Shown here piece after piece: positions 45,879 to 57,624 of a DNA stretch of 64,000 bases. The stretch is from positions 39,900,172-39,964,171 of the forward strand of contig JAULJL010000004.1 in the NCBI GenBank assembly GCA_030761205.1, in the 5' to 3' direction. Below the pieces are notes generated by a model that ran no database searches, had not been told where the DNA came from, and saw only the letters and a list, made by a program, of their open reading frames with translations. This DNA is from Fremontodendron californicum (taxonomy: Eukaryota > Streptophyta > Magnoliopsida > Malvales > Malvaceae). The position numbers and the translations under genes were made by a program. The stretch's first letter is position 1, and each line of letters starts with the position of its first letter.

Positions 45879-47853
45879 TGTTGTTCCAAGATCCGCCAAA
45901 AATAAAATCAGCCCAGAAGAAAAGATACCCACATTTTGAGCTAATATAGAAAGAAGAAGAAGAAGGAGAAGGGTGCAAATGATTGCATTGTCACTTGGCA
46001 GAGGAATGGGAATATTGCTGGGTGTTGAAGCAACGAGTTTTTAGGGAAGTGTCAGAGAAACTTAGCTTTCAATCAAGGGACGTTAAGAGATAAGAGTTAG
46101 GTTTTGGAGAGAATATTCTAACAAGGTTTTGTATGGACAGAAAAGAAAAACAAAAATACTAAAAGAAATAAAATAGGAGAGAATCCAACCAAAGATCTCA
46201 GCTTTGTCTATGTGTTAATGGACGACGATAACGATTATTGATTGGTCACTGTTTTTTTTTTCTTTATTACTTTTTGTCTTTCGTTTTTTTCTTTTATATT
46301 TGATGCGGATATATATTTATATATTATCAGTAAAATAATTCTATCTTATTAAAAAAAATTAAAATAAATATACATAATTTTATTTATAATTAAAAAATAT
46401 TATTTAATTTATTGATAATATATAAATTATATATTATCAATACATTAAATATAAATTTTTATTTATTTATTTTTCTTCAAAATATAAATAAGTCATATTC
46501 AAGATTCGCAACTCCCTGTACTTTATGCACGTGTGTTTTAAATTTTTATTCCAAAAGACCTGAAAATCTTTGTCGAAATTAACCCCCAAAAATAAGTACT
46601 ACTCCTCCTATCCAATCCTATGTTTTTCTTTTTCATTCGGAAAAAATATATTTACTAAATTATAACTATACCTTTCCCGATAATGGATTGTTTTCGGATC
46701 CTCCATCAATTAATTATGTAGTTTTTTTTAAAAAAATATTTAATAGATTTGAATTTAAATATTTATAATTTTTTATATGTTCATTTGAAGAAAACTTCCA
46801 TATTAAATTTATCATATGGTTAAAGAAAACTTCACCTTCTGTAATTAGCTTTTTGTTTAATAATAATGTCGAAATTTCTTTGATTGGTAATAATATCGAA
46901 ATTTGTATACATTAGTCATGCACTTAACGACTTAAAGATGTCTTTTTTTAGTCAATTTTATTAGCATCGACTTTATAAGTGGCTACATCACTTTATGAGA
47001 AGCAAATCGCAACTCGTTTAGTGGGCCTAATCCGGGACCAATATCAAATATCAAATCTTGTTAAATCAAGGGCAGTTTAAAAGACAATTGCTACAAAAAT
47101 TAAGAAAAAGATGTCATGAAACAAAGGTCCTTGATGGGAAATTAAAAAACAAAAATGCCCCACCAAATCTTAAGCTAGATTAATGAATGACAAATTAGTT
47201 TATCATAATAATACCATGGGTCAGTGTTACACTTTATTGACTTAGATCATACTTCTAAATTCTAATATTAATACAGATATTGTTAAAGAGTGTTCTTAAA
47301 AAAATTATTAAAGTGAATTAAGTTATTATTTTTAATAATAATTAATAGTTAATACATTGAAAGTATTAATTTATTTAATATGATAATTTTAAAAAATAAT
47401 CTTAAAATATTATTTAACAAAATTTTACTAATATATATTATCCTTTATCTATTGTCACCAACCATTTTAGAATTACAATCAACAACAGCTTTGATTATAT
47501 ATATTTTTTATTTGAAGAAAGGGATTTGAATCCTGCTATGTGAATAGGAAATCATGCACTAATAAATTGAGCCAAATACTAAATCTTACATTTTTATAAA
47601 GTTTATGTAAAAGGAAATTTTCCTATGATATAAGCTTTTGTATGAAGAGCATACATTCAATACATTTTTATGTCATTTATGTTGTTGTAAAATAATGAGA
47701 TGATTATTATGCTAATAATTTTAAAGCTTGAACAATAATTCACAGACCTATTGAGAAATTGTTTCATGTAATATTGAGGTTTAAATTTTATGTTAAAAAC
47801 ATCCATAAAAATAATAGGGAAAGTGGGAAAAAGTTCGTAATTTGAAATAGATC

Positions 47854-47891
<38 letters not shown>

Positions 47892-49553
47892 CGTAATTCA
47901 AAAATAAAATAAAAAATTACAGATGTTGATATTCGAATTTTAAATTTATTAAATAATATCTCATAAAAATAATTATATAAATCAATTAAATTAACGTATT
48001 TTTAACAAAAATTGCTAACAACAAACAAGGAACAAGGCCCAAGGCATGGGTAAAAAGGGGCCGACACCACTTTATTTGTTCCACTCCATCGGGCCAGAAA
48101 TTAAGGATGAATGAATTAAGGCTTAGTTGGACCCATCTTTTTTAATCAAAGCCCAAAAAAAAAAAATTATCTTCTTTTTAACTTGTTTATTGCTCTCTAA
48201 TGGACTAACTAACTTGATTAAATTAAAATAACTCTTTATATATCTTACAAACCCCACAAAATCTATCAGCCATTCAGAACAATTGGAAAATAAAATTGTG
48301 CTATTATCAAAATCAAAACAAGGTTTTAAAAAAGAGTGAGAGTTCTCAGTTGGTTCATATTACACATTTTCTTGGATGAAGTGAACTTTCAAAATTAGTA
48401 AGATCGTTGAACTTGATAGGAAAATATGAAAAGAAAATGTAAATTTTTTATTTATTGCTTGATATAATTGAAAAATGAGAAAATATACTAAATATTTTAT
48501 AAGTTAAGATAAAAAAAGATAAAATTTAAAAAATGATGAATAATTTTATAAATATACACACTTGACTCACATTTATCTTATTTTTCTTCAAACTTGAAAT
48601 GATTTATTTTTATAAATAAAAATTAATTATTTTATATTTTATTTTATTTTTATCACTTTTCTCTATTACACTAATTTATTTATTTTTTACCAACCTTTAT
48701 TCATCCTTCTACTTTTTCCACCCTACTAAATACATCCATACCATAAACACATAGAATTAGAATTATAAGGGCACTGCCAGTGCCCACCAAAAGCAGCAAA
48801 ATTATTTTGGCATTGCATTGCAAGAAAAGTCCACGTGCATTCAAGTTTCAATTTCAAGCATTCTATTCTCTTACGAATTTACAAACTACCTTTTTTGAGC
48901 ATTTTTCACGATTCAGCCTCAATCTCTAGCCTTCTTCACAAGCTTTGTCCGTGGCATTTTTCGTCCCTTATGCAATAATGTCAAACTTGGAAATACCAAT
49001 TTTTATATTTTGATTCCGTTACTGACACAATTTTTTTTTTTAAAGTTGTCCAATTTTATTAATAATATTAGAAAGTTGTTACATATTTTTTAATAGTTTA
49101 ACAAAATAGTGTTATATTAACAAATAACTTGAGTTGGATATCTATTATTTTTTAAAATATTTATATTTGAATCCGATTAATTTTTCAATATTTGAATTTA
49201 TTTATTATTTGATTAAATTTGAAATACTGCAATTCAAATTAGATAATATTATTTATCGGATATTCGAATCCATTAAATATTTGAAATCATTAAATTAATT
49301 TTTTTACGAAAATAAAATATAAAATCAAATAAGAATTGCCTTGCATATTCTTATATTTTTTTAAGGCATATTCTCAACATTTAAAACAAACATACCTTTT
49401 TTTTATTTTTGGTTATGGCCCCAATAGCTGTTTGATTTGTTGTTTGATTTGTTATTATCTTAAATATGACAATAACTTAATCATATGCCTCAAGGGAAGA
49501 AAAAAAATAACAAGTCAAGAAATTAATAAATCCAACAAAGGCAAACACACACG
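45879..49553. other. Formin upstream region and intergenic spacer
   Basis: The first few hundred bases are the probable formin 5' UTR and promoter. The remainder is AT-rich, with a TA microsatellite at about 47858-47885 followed by a decayed SINE-like copy (47886-47995). I find no coding exon. Confidence 0.5.
47886..47995 (-). repeat. Decayed SINE-like copy (family A)
   Basis: On the minus strand it matches the copies at 2515-2637 (minus) and 35353-35478 by eye. It carries a CAATTGATT/CAATTTA-type A-box remnant and the ATCAACATCTGTAA block. No target duplication was found. Confidence 0.35.
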
Positions 49554-49562
49554 TCAGATGCC

Positions 49563-49931
49563 GGCTTTTTTATTATAATATAGCCAAAAAAAAAATTTTA
49601 CCAAATTACCGTTGCTTTTTGATTATTTCCCAAAATACGGATCTTTTTTTTTCAGCTGGGAAATCGCCATCCCCTATGGCGATTTCCCAGCGTGTTTTTT
49701 TGCAAATTTGCAAAAAAATACCAAGGGAAATCGCCACCCCCCATGGCGATTTCCCTTGGTAATTTTAGCAAAATTTGCTAAAACCATGAAGGGAAATCGC
49801 CATGGGGGGTGGCGATTTCCCTTCATGTATATATATATTTTTTTAATTAATAAACAAAAATTATATTAAAACAAAATTTTATTTTAATTTGATAAATTTA
49901 TTTTTAAAAATTATAAATTAAATTAAAATAT
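49563..49931 (+). repeat. Left terminal inverted repeat of the MULE
   Basis: It contains palindromes at 49655-49691, 49721-49759 and 49785-49827, all sharing GGGAAATCGCC arms. Two AT palindromes lie between them (TTTTTGCAAATTTGCAAAAA at about 49697-49716, and TTTTAGCAAAATTTGCTAAAA-type at about 49763-49783). An ACCGTTGC word near 49610 recurs in the internal promoter. Confidence 0.88.
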
Positions 49932-50069
49932 TATTTTTATAATTTTAAAAAATTTAAAAATTCGTAAAATATATTTTAGGTTTTTTTATAATTTAATATT
50001 TTGAATTTTTTTTTTAATTTTAAATTTGAAATGAAAAAAAACAAATTAGAAAGAAAAAAAAAATTGAAA

Positions 50070-50165
50070 GGGGGCAACGGTCATATGACCGTTGCCCCCA
50101 TCCCCCCTCCCCCACGTCCCCCCTCCCCCCCACACCCCCCACCCCACTCATTTTATCTATAAATA
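50070..50165 (+). promoter_or_regulatory. Promoter of the PMD gene: palindrome, C-rich tract and TATA box
   Basis: A perfect 30-bp palindrome (50070-50099) places the AACGG word on both strands. It is followed by about 50 bp of almost pure C with a few A and T (50095-50150), and then TATAAATA at 50158-50165. The start codon is 129 bp downstream in a T/C-rich leader. AACGG is the core of the M-phase MSA element bound by three-repeat MYB proteins; the flanking match here is partial. The C-rich tract could form a G-quadruplex on the other strand. Confidence 0.55.
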
Positions 50166-50293
50166 CCCCCCTCCTCTCCTTCAAATTTTCATTCCTCTCA
50201 TTCAAATTTTCATTTTCTTTCAAAAATTTTTCATTTTTCTACCAAAAAAAATTTCTTTCTACAAATTTTTTTTTTCTACAACAATATTTTGAA

Positions 50294-53130
50294 ATGGCTT
50301 CACTATTGAGGTTACAAGAAAATCACATCTCGGAGTTTATATTTAACGAGGTAAGTAAATTGTTATATTATTATTGTTTTTAAATAATATAATTATTTTT
50401 TATATTATTATTGTTTTTTATATTATTATTGTTTTTTATATTATTATTGTTTTTTATATTATTATTGTTTTTTATATTATTATATTATTATTGTTTTTTA
50501 TATTATTATTATTTTGTATATTATTATTGTGTTATATTATATTATATTATTATTGTTTATATTATTATTGTTTTTTATATTATTATTGTTTTATATTATA
50601 TTATATTATTATTGTTTTATATATTATTATTGTTTTATATTATATTATATTATTATTGTTTTATATTATATTATTATTGTTTTATATTATATTATATTAT
50701 TATTGTTTTATATTATATTATTATTGTTTTTTATATTATTATTGTTTTATATTATATTATATTATTATTGTTTTTTATATTATTATTGTTTTATATTATA
50801 TTATTATTGTTTTTTATATTATTATTGTTTTATATTATATTATTATAGTTTTTTATATTATTATTGTTTTATATTATATTATATTATTATTCTTTATATT
50901 ATATTATATTATATTATTATTGTTTTTTTATATTATATTATTATTGTTTTTTTATACGAAATTATTGTTTTATATTATATTATTATTGTTTTATATTATA
51001 TTATATTATTATTATTTATATTATATTATATTATATTATTATTGTTTTATATTATATTATATTATTATTGTTTATATTATATTATATTATTATTTTGTTA
51101 TTTTATAGTTTTATTTATTACTTTTTAATTGTTATAGTTTTATAATATATTAATTGTTATTATTATAACAGGAAACTCATCGCGTATTACGTTCGAGGAA
51201 ATTTACATTGGAGGACCCGCATCCTTATATTATCGACCACTTAAGAAGAGCCGGATTTTATCACGCAAGTCAAATTCGACGACTTGTGATACAACCCGAT
51301 TTAATCTCTGCGTTGGTCGAACGATGGAGACCCGAGACGCACACTTTTCATTTTCCATGTGGTGAATGCACGGTCAGTCTCGAAGATGTTGCGCTGCAAC
51401 TTGGACTTCCGATCCATGGCGATGCAGTTACAGGCGGAAGCCTGCTAGATTGGAATGAACTGTGTGAAGATCTATTGGGTGAGGTACCTCCAGAAGACGT
51501 CGTATCTGGCTCAACGGTGAGACTGACTTGGTTGAAAACGTTTCAAAATCTGCCATTACATGCAACCGAACAACAAATACAATATGCTGCTAGAGCATAT
51601 ATTTTACGTTTGATTGGAGGATTACTGATGCCTGACAAATCGAGCAGTCGGGTACATTTAATGTATCTTCCATTGCTACGTGATTTAGAGGAAGCGGCAA
51701 ATTATAGTTGGGGTTCTGCGTGTTTGGCAGTTTTGTATAGAGAACTTTGCCGAGCTACAGTTCCAAAAAACCATGACATAGGTGGATGTCTAGTGCTTCT
51801 ACAATCATGGGCTTGGTATCGGCTACCATTTCTTGCTCCGCGCGTGGATATTTCGGCTGTATACCCCCTTGCAAGCAGGTAATAATCTTTACTATTTTAT
51901 TAATTTTGTACGAAATTGTATTTTTATAGGTCATTAAGATATTATATGCATTTTAATAGGTGGAGTAGGAGTACGGGTAGAGATTTTACAGAGACTCCGA
52001 GCGATCTTGCAAGTATAAGACTACGACTAGATCGACTAGGATATGATAAGGTAAATATTTCGATTGTTACATTGAAGTTTTTTTTTTATTTAATCCATAT
52101 GAAACTAATAATTTGTAATAATTATTCGCAGTTTCTGTGGATGCCATATTCCTCGAGTGAAATTATGGCATGCCTCCCATCGGATGCCTACAATAATTTC
52201 AATATATGGAAAGCAAACACAGCATTGATATGCTTTTCATATGTAGAGTGGCACCAAACTGACCGGGTGTTGCGACAATTTGGGATGCAACAACCAATTC
52301 CTGCAGCCCCGATGAATCTTGATAAGCTTCACAAGGTCGACATGCGTGGTCGTAATGATGAATTCTGGCCTGCGAAGCATGAACATTGGATCCAATGGTG
52401 GAACATACGTTTTCAACGAATTCCGACAGGTTACCCGATTGTTGGTAATAATTTCAACCCATCTGCTGATTACATAAGATGGTATATAAATGAAGGTCGG
52501 CCTTTCGTTTGTCCACCGTCGATGCACGAGGATGTTAGGAGTATGCCATTTACCGGACAAACTTCAGCTCCAGTCCCTCCTACACAGGATATGGATGCTC
52601 CTAGACCTCGCCGACAACGTGGGCGAAGGCGTCAACCGACCTCATCGGAGTTCACAGCACCGAGGATGTCATTTGATCATCCTGAACCTGAACGGGATCA
52701 TGGAGTACCATCCAGCCATCGTTATTCCGTAAGTCACCCCGGATATGACGTTGATGAGTGTTACCGACCATCACCGCCAAGAACGAGGTTAGATGACCAG
52801 CTCCCCGTCCTAAGTCCAAGTTCAGCATATTTAACATCCATGTATCAGTTTGGAACCCCTTCGTCAGCATTTGATGCTACATCATTTATGGGTGCATCTA
52901 GTAGTCAGGTTCCCGTTATGGGTGAACTAGGTGTTGGCTCATCCAGCAGTGGGTTTCAAATTTTTGATACGGATGAAACGACTGATGACATACAACCGGA
53001 ACCAGTGGCGGTTATAGCAAGAGGTCGTGGTGGACCGCGAATACGTGCCACTGACGAGGTTGAACGACGGGTGCAACCACCACGCACTAGAAGAACTCGA
53101 CACTGTTGCTCTACACCACACAATAATTAG
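50294..53130 (+). CDS. Plant mobile domain (PMD/MAIN-like) protein, 617 aa, transposon-borne
   Basis: The PMD family includes MAIN and MAIL1, nuclear proteins needed in Arabidopsis for meristem maintenance and silencing, and many transposon-borne copies. Exons 50294-50350, 51172-51878, 51960-52050 and 52132-53130 join in frame (1854 nt). The N-terminus (MASLLRLQENHISEF) leads into the conserved start HPYIIDHLRRAGFYH. Later come TFHFPCGECTVSLEDVALQLGLP, a Trp-rich WAWYRLPFLAP near residue 240, and DKFLWMPYSS, VEWHQTDRVLRQFG and HWIQWWNIR blocks. This is the full extent of the domain. The last 150 residues are low-complexity and Arg/Ser/Pro-rich (PRPRRQRGRRRQP is a candidate nuclear signal). 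An alternative acceptor at 51929 would add ten residues but leaves a 51-nt intron. Intact frames and consensus splice sites suggest it can be expressed. Confidence 0.85.
50360..51125. repeat. TTATTATTG-type microsatellite filling PMD intron 1
   Basis: Nearly all of the 821-bp first intron is made of TATTATTATTG, TTTTATATTATAT and similar units. ORFs of Tyr, Ile, Leu and Phe in three frames here are artefacts of the repeat. Confidence 0.9.
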
Positions 53131-53798
53131 AATAATTGTAATGTGTTTTAAATTTCTAATATAAATTTATATGTTTTGCATTTCATGTAATTTGTTCGGA
53201 AATTAATTGTTATATTTTATTTTAATTTATATCTTAATGTTGTTATTTAATTTTAATATAATAATCCAAATTACATGATAAGTTGCTTTTCTTTTTTTCA
53301 TTTTAATTTAATTTTCTTTTTAAATTTTAATAAGAAAAAAAAATTTAATCAGAAATTAAATTAAATTTTTTTTATCAAATATCCAGTTTTAAACTGTAAC
53401 AATCTATATTATTATTAAAAACAATGATTAAATTGATGTCACGAGTTAATCGAATACCAACTCAAAAAAACTAATCAAATTAAAAAAATTATTTTACGAT
53501 ACCAACTTAAAAATAACTTCTTTATTTAAAAAAGTGACTCGATAAATTTCTTTAAAAAAAAATTTATTTACATTTTACATCATTAAATTATTTTTGATAT
53601 AAATTAAAATTTCTTTTTTATAATATTACAAAATTATAAAAAATAAAATTTTTGATATAAAAATTTAATAAAAAATATAATCTTCTTTTTAAATTTTAAT
53701 AAGAAATATATTTTTATTTTTTATAAAATTGTAATAATAAATTAAATTACATTTTTAATATATATTTTAAAAAAATAAATAACCAAACCTATAAAAAA
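53131..53798. other. PMD 3' region within the MULE
   Basis: Very AT-rich, non-coding sequence between the PMD stop codon and the right inverted repeat. I see nothing else in it. Confidence 0.55.
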
Positions 53799-54165
53799 AT
53801 ATTTTAATTTAATTTATAATTTTTAAAAATAAATTTATCAAATTAAAATAAAATTTTGTTTTAATATAATTTTTGTTTATTAATTAAAAAAAATATATAT
53901 ACATGAAGGGAAATCGCCACCCCCATGGAGATTTCCCTTCATGGTTTTAGCAAATTTTGCTAAAATTAGCAAGGGAAATCGCCATCCCCCATGGCGATTT
54001 CCCTTGGTGTTTTTTGCAAATTTGCAAAAAAACACGCTGGGAAATCGCCATGGGGGATGGCGATTTCCCAGCTAAAAAAAAAAGATCCGTATTTTGGGAA
54101 ATAATCAAAAAGCAACGGTAATTTGGTAAATTTTTTTTTTTTGGCTATATTATAATAAAAAAGCC
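53799..54165 (-). repeat. Right terminal inverted repeat of the MULE
   Basis: A mirror copy of the left repeat, with hairpins at 53902-53943, 53969-54006 and 54035-54072 in reverse order. A few positions differ from the left copy, mostly in loops and homopolymers. Confidence 0.88.
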
Positions 54166-54174
54166 TCATATGCC

Positions 54175-54571
54175 CCTCTTCTATTATAGTTTCTATACGA
54201 ATAAGACATAAATAATCAAATAATAATTAAAAACAAGGGCTAAAGTAAACCACATTTTCCTCAAATTTTTTTGGATTTTCTTATTTTATACACTACTAAT
54301 ATATTCATAATATTAGTGCAATTGCCACTACCCAACCAATATCCGCTCCTTTATTCTCCCCACCAACCCAAGAAACTATATACTAATAATAATAATATTA
54401 ACATTTGTTCATACCAAAAAAAATATTTTTTTTTTCAAAAGAAAAATTATTTCATATATTGTTATTCTGTTAGTATAATTTTTAAATTTTATAAGCGAAA
54501 TTAATAAAATGATATATAATCTTTAAAGTATATTAAAAAAAATTATTTTTAAAAAATAGGACATGTGATAG
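54175..54571. other. AT-rich spacer
   Basis: Between the MULE and the next MITE. No coding potential or named repeat is seen. Confidence 0.5.
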
Positions 54572-54581
54572 TATTTTTATC

Positions 54582-54934
54582 GGTTAAAGTATTTAGGTAG
54601 TTCATGTACTATAGTCAAAAGTACATTTTAGTCTTTGTACAATAAAAATGAGTAATTTAATCCTTGTACTTTTGAAATTTATGCAAAAAAGTAAAATTGG
54701 TAACAGTGTTAAAAGGAAAACCGTTTTAATGCTAATGTACATGTGAAACTGACAGAATAGATGACTTAAAAAAAATAATGACGTGTCAATTTTTTTTTCT
54801 CAAGTGAAATTTAAAAAACTGACAGAATAGGCATCAATTTCTAAAATATAAATATTAAATTACTCATTTCTATAGTACAAGAATTAAAATGCACTTTTGA
54901 CTAAAGTATAATTATTATTTAAGTACTTTTAACC
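54582..54934. mobile_element. MITE with long inverted repeats (353 bp), Mutator-like
   Basis: The two ends are inverted repeats of about 100 bp, starting GGTTAAAGTA and containing ACTATAGTCAAAAGT / ACTTTAGTCAAAAGT and AATGAGTAATTTAAT. They are flanked by a perfect 10-bp direct repeat TATTTTTATC (54572-54581 and 54935-54944). Two CTGACAGAATAG words lie inside. A duplication of 9-10 bp points to a Mutator-like origin. The element ends about 240 bp upstream of the POLAR-like start codon, inside its probable promoter. Confidence 0.75.
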
Positions 54935-55177
54935 TATTTTTATCCCTCTCATGAAATTAAAAAAAATACTATCAATATATAAAAAATAAAATTTTAATTA
55001 AAAAAAACAAAAAAACAAAAATCAAACTTTCCCTCCAAATCTGTCCACAATTGAAAACGCTCCACTCTCTTACTCTGTACTTTGCTCATCTCATTTAATT
55101 TATTCTCTGTCACTCTCTGATTTCTCCTCTGCTGGAATATATATGCTCTGCAGCCCAGAAAATATATCTCAATCGAG

Positions 55178-56525
55178 ATGCCAATGCGAAGAGTCTTTAA
55201 GTTTAAGCCCCTCCTTTTCTCTTCCTTCTCTAAATCCAAACCTTCAACTCCTTTACGCATCGCCGACGTGCTTTTACTCCAAGACCACGAAGAAGACAGA
55301 CTCCTTCTCATGGACGGTTGCAGAGGATTAAACTGCTCCACGCCGCGCCGGATCGCGGCTCGCTTCTTCTCTGGTTTGAAGCGTGGGAAGGTGACCAAGA
55401 GGATTCTTGGTGAGGAAAAAAAAGAAGACAATGACGTTGCGCCGCCTGATCATCTAACCGACGCTCCTGATTTGTCATCAGGTGAAAATATTAAGTTTCC
55501 TATAGTCTATAATTTGGCTTTTGAAATTTCAAATTCTAATGATTTTTTTTTTTTTTAAGCAGAAATATGTAGGAGGGAATCTAATTTCAATGAGGGAAAA
55601 GGGTGTTGTTTGCTCCATCTTATTGCTGAGAGTAAAAATGAACTTCAAAAGATGACGGAATTGAGGATCCAAATGGAGAGTGTTCTTCAAAATGTTAAAG
55701 AAGAACTGCTAAATAAAGATTTACTAGTTTATAACAAGCTTGAATCAAATGATGGGGATGGGGTCGAGGAAAGTTTGGGTTTTAACAGCAATCTTAGATC
55801 AAATAAAGTATTGTTTGATCAGTCTTTGACATGTGATGATGCGCCAAAAGAAGAAGATTGTTTAGAGGGAATGGATAGACTTGAAGCAGAACTTGAAGTT
55901 GAGTTAGAACGTTTACAACTCCATTTGGATTCTGGCAAATTCTCCATAAACCCACCTGAGGAAACCATTGAGGTACAAAGAGAACTTGGAAATTCTTAAT
56001 TTCCCATGTCTAATTTGGATTCATACTTAACATTTTGTTGTTGCTATTCAAAGTAGAAGGTAAAAAACACGTTTCGATACGAAAATAATAATTAATATTA
56101 GTAGTTTATATATATAGAACATTTATGTTAGAACTTGAAATCTTTACTAATTCCCCAGAGATGTTAAATGGTGTTGTTTGCAACTATAGGAGAGTACTGT
56201 TAACACTTCAGCGAGAAGCTACAACATAAGCTATGGGGAAGTAATTGACCCTACAATTGATGGTGAAGAAGAAGACTGTCCGGACTCGCATTGTGGGGTT
56301 CCTCCATATGAACTGGAGAGAAAGTTGCATGAATTGCTCGAAACAAGGCAGGAACAACAGATAAGAGAACTAGAAGCTGCTTTGGAAAGTGCAAGGCAAG
56401 AGCTTCGTGAAAAGGAAAGAGAGATTTCTAGGTGGAAAGACACTGCACATCTTATGTCAAGGCATGTTAAAGAACCTTCACGACTTAATTCCCAGCATGT
56501 TCAACATACTCACCACTTGAGGTGA
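55178..56525 (+). CDS. POLAR: POLAR-like protein, 349 aa
   Basis: POLAR is a plant-specific scaffold that becomes polarised at the cortex of stomatal-lineage cells before asymmetric division and gathers kinases there. Exons 55178-55481, 55563-55972 and 56190-56525 join in frame. Two family blocks are clear. The first is a short hydrophobic stretch followed by AESKNELQKMTELRIQMES at about 122-141. The second is a C-terminal coiled coil (279-318: ELERKLHELLETRQEQQIRE, then REKEREISRWKDTAH). The N-terminus is basic (MPMRRVFKFKPLLF). An acidic stretch (DGEEEDC) precedes the coiled coil. The stop at 56523 overlaps a possible GT donor (AGGTGA), so a short further exon cannot be excluded. Some databases mislabel the Arabidopsis gene as a WRKY protein; there is no WRKY domain here. 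Confidence 0.78.
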
Positions 56526-57624
56526 GAAAAATTCGTACTTTTGAGATTACTCTGTAGCTGAAATCAATCACCATAATGTATCAGGTGTAGACGTGTAGTT
56601 GGTATTTAAAGATGAGTTGCTTCCTTTTGTGTTAGTAGTCTTTGTTTTTTGCTTAAACCCTTTGCATTGTTTGATGTATCTAGTTGATTAGTTTGAAAGT
56701 ATAATGAGAAGTGAGAAAACAGGAAACTAATACACAAATTGAAGGGATTTAGTTTGTCAATGGATGGTTTACATAAAAACTGGTTTGATTCTATTAGCTT
56801 TTATTAATTGCTGTTTGCAATTTTAACTTGGATGTCTCCCTTTTGAATCTTCCGCAATTTAGCCTAAAGATGGAGGAAATTATCCAAGTCCGCAACTCTA
56901 CTAGATCAAAAGGCAAAGCCCAGCTCGAAGTACGCGGCCCATGAGGCCACGAATATCTTTATTCTCAGTGTATAAAAATAGAAATCCCCATTCTTGATCA
57001 GATTTTGGATGACAACTTGACCAATGACCAGTCAGTAAGACTAACTGGAGCCCCTCGTTCCTATTCTGGCAACGACAGAAGAACACCATTAACCATCACG
57101 TTTTCCGTTTCCTTTTTTTGGTTCGAAGAAGAAATCGGACAAACAAGATACGACAGATACGAACATATCGTGCAGTGCAATCACGCCAAGTCTGAACGGC
57201 CATCAACCTGTAACTTGTACGTTTAATTTAAAGCTGATATAATTGTAGTTTGAACGCAAAGAAAAACAGCCCCCGTGGGAACTACGTACCCACCTTTTTG
57301 CCTGTTCTTTGTCAAGGCTTCCATTACTCCTCCTGGTCCTGGGAGAAATAGTTGGTTGGTATTCGTAAGTGAGATCTATAAAATTCAGAAAAGGAAATTC
57401 TTCGGCAAATTAAGAGGAAAAAAGAGAGAAAAATCATTTATCAACGTATTATTCTTCAACCCTATTTACTTTCCTCTTTCATTTACTTTATCATAAATGC
57501 TAGTTATTTATTGCAATCTACAAATTTGGGTTTTTTTTTTTTTTTTTTTATACTAGACATGGATATGTCTCTGGTAATGATGCTAATTCTTGTCTGTTTG
57601 ACATCTTCAGTTTGAAAACTCCAA
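56526..57624. other. Intergenic region between POLAR-like and CM2
   Basis: About 1.1 kb that would include the POLAR-like 3' UTR and the CM2 promoter. Short ORFs (57005-57226, 57275-57496) carry no recognisable domain. A poly-T run lies at about 57530-57549. Confidence 0.5.

Larger units (their letters stand above)
49563..54165 (+). mobile_element. Mutator-like element carrying a PMD gene (4603 bp)
   Basis: The element begins GGCTTTTTTATTATAATATAG, with the same sequence inverted at the other end. It is flanked by a 9-bp duplication with one mismatch (TCAGATGCC at 49554-49562, TCATATGCC at 54166-54174), the duplication length of Mutator-like elements. The inverted repeats are about 370 bp (49563-49931 and 53799-54165). 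Each contains a chain of palindromes built on GGGAAATCGCC. The only gene inside is the PMD-domain gene at 50294-53130. No MULE transposase domain is visible, so the copy is non-autonomous as far as mobility is concerned. Close agreement of the two TIRs by eye suggests it is fairly young. Confidence 0.88.

Noticed and set aside
50374..51145. Overlapping ORFs of Tyr, Ile, Phe and Leu (up to 244 aa)
   Set aside because: They are produced by the TTATTATTG microsatellite in PMD intron 1; several frames are open at once and none resembles a membrane protein family.
51208..53130. PMD gene as the transposase of the element
   Set aside because: PMD proteins lack the MULE transposase DDE region and zinc-binding domain, and I see no such motifs in this product.
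55178..56525. WRKY protein annotation for the POLAR-like gene
   Set aside because: No WRKYGQK or zinc ligands are present; the conserved hydrophobic block and C-terminal coiled coil fit POLAR.
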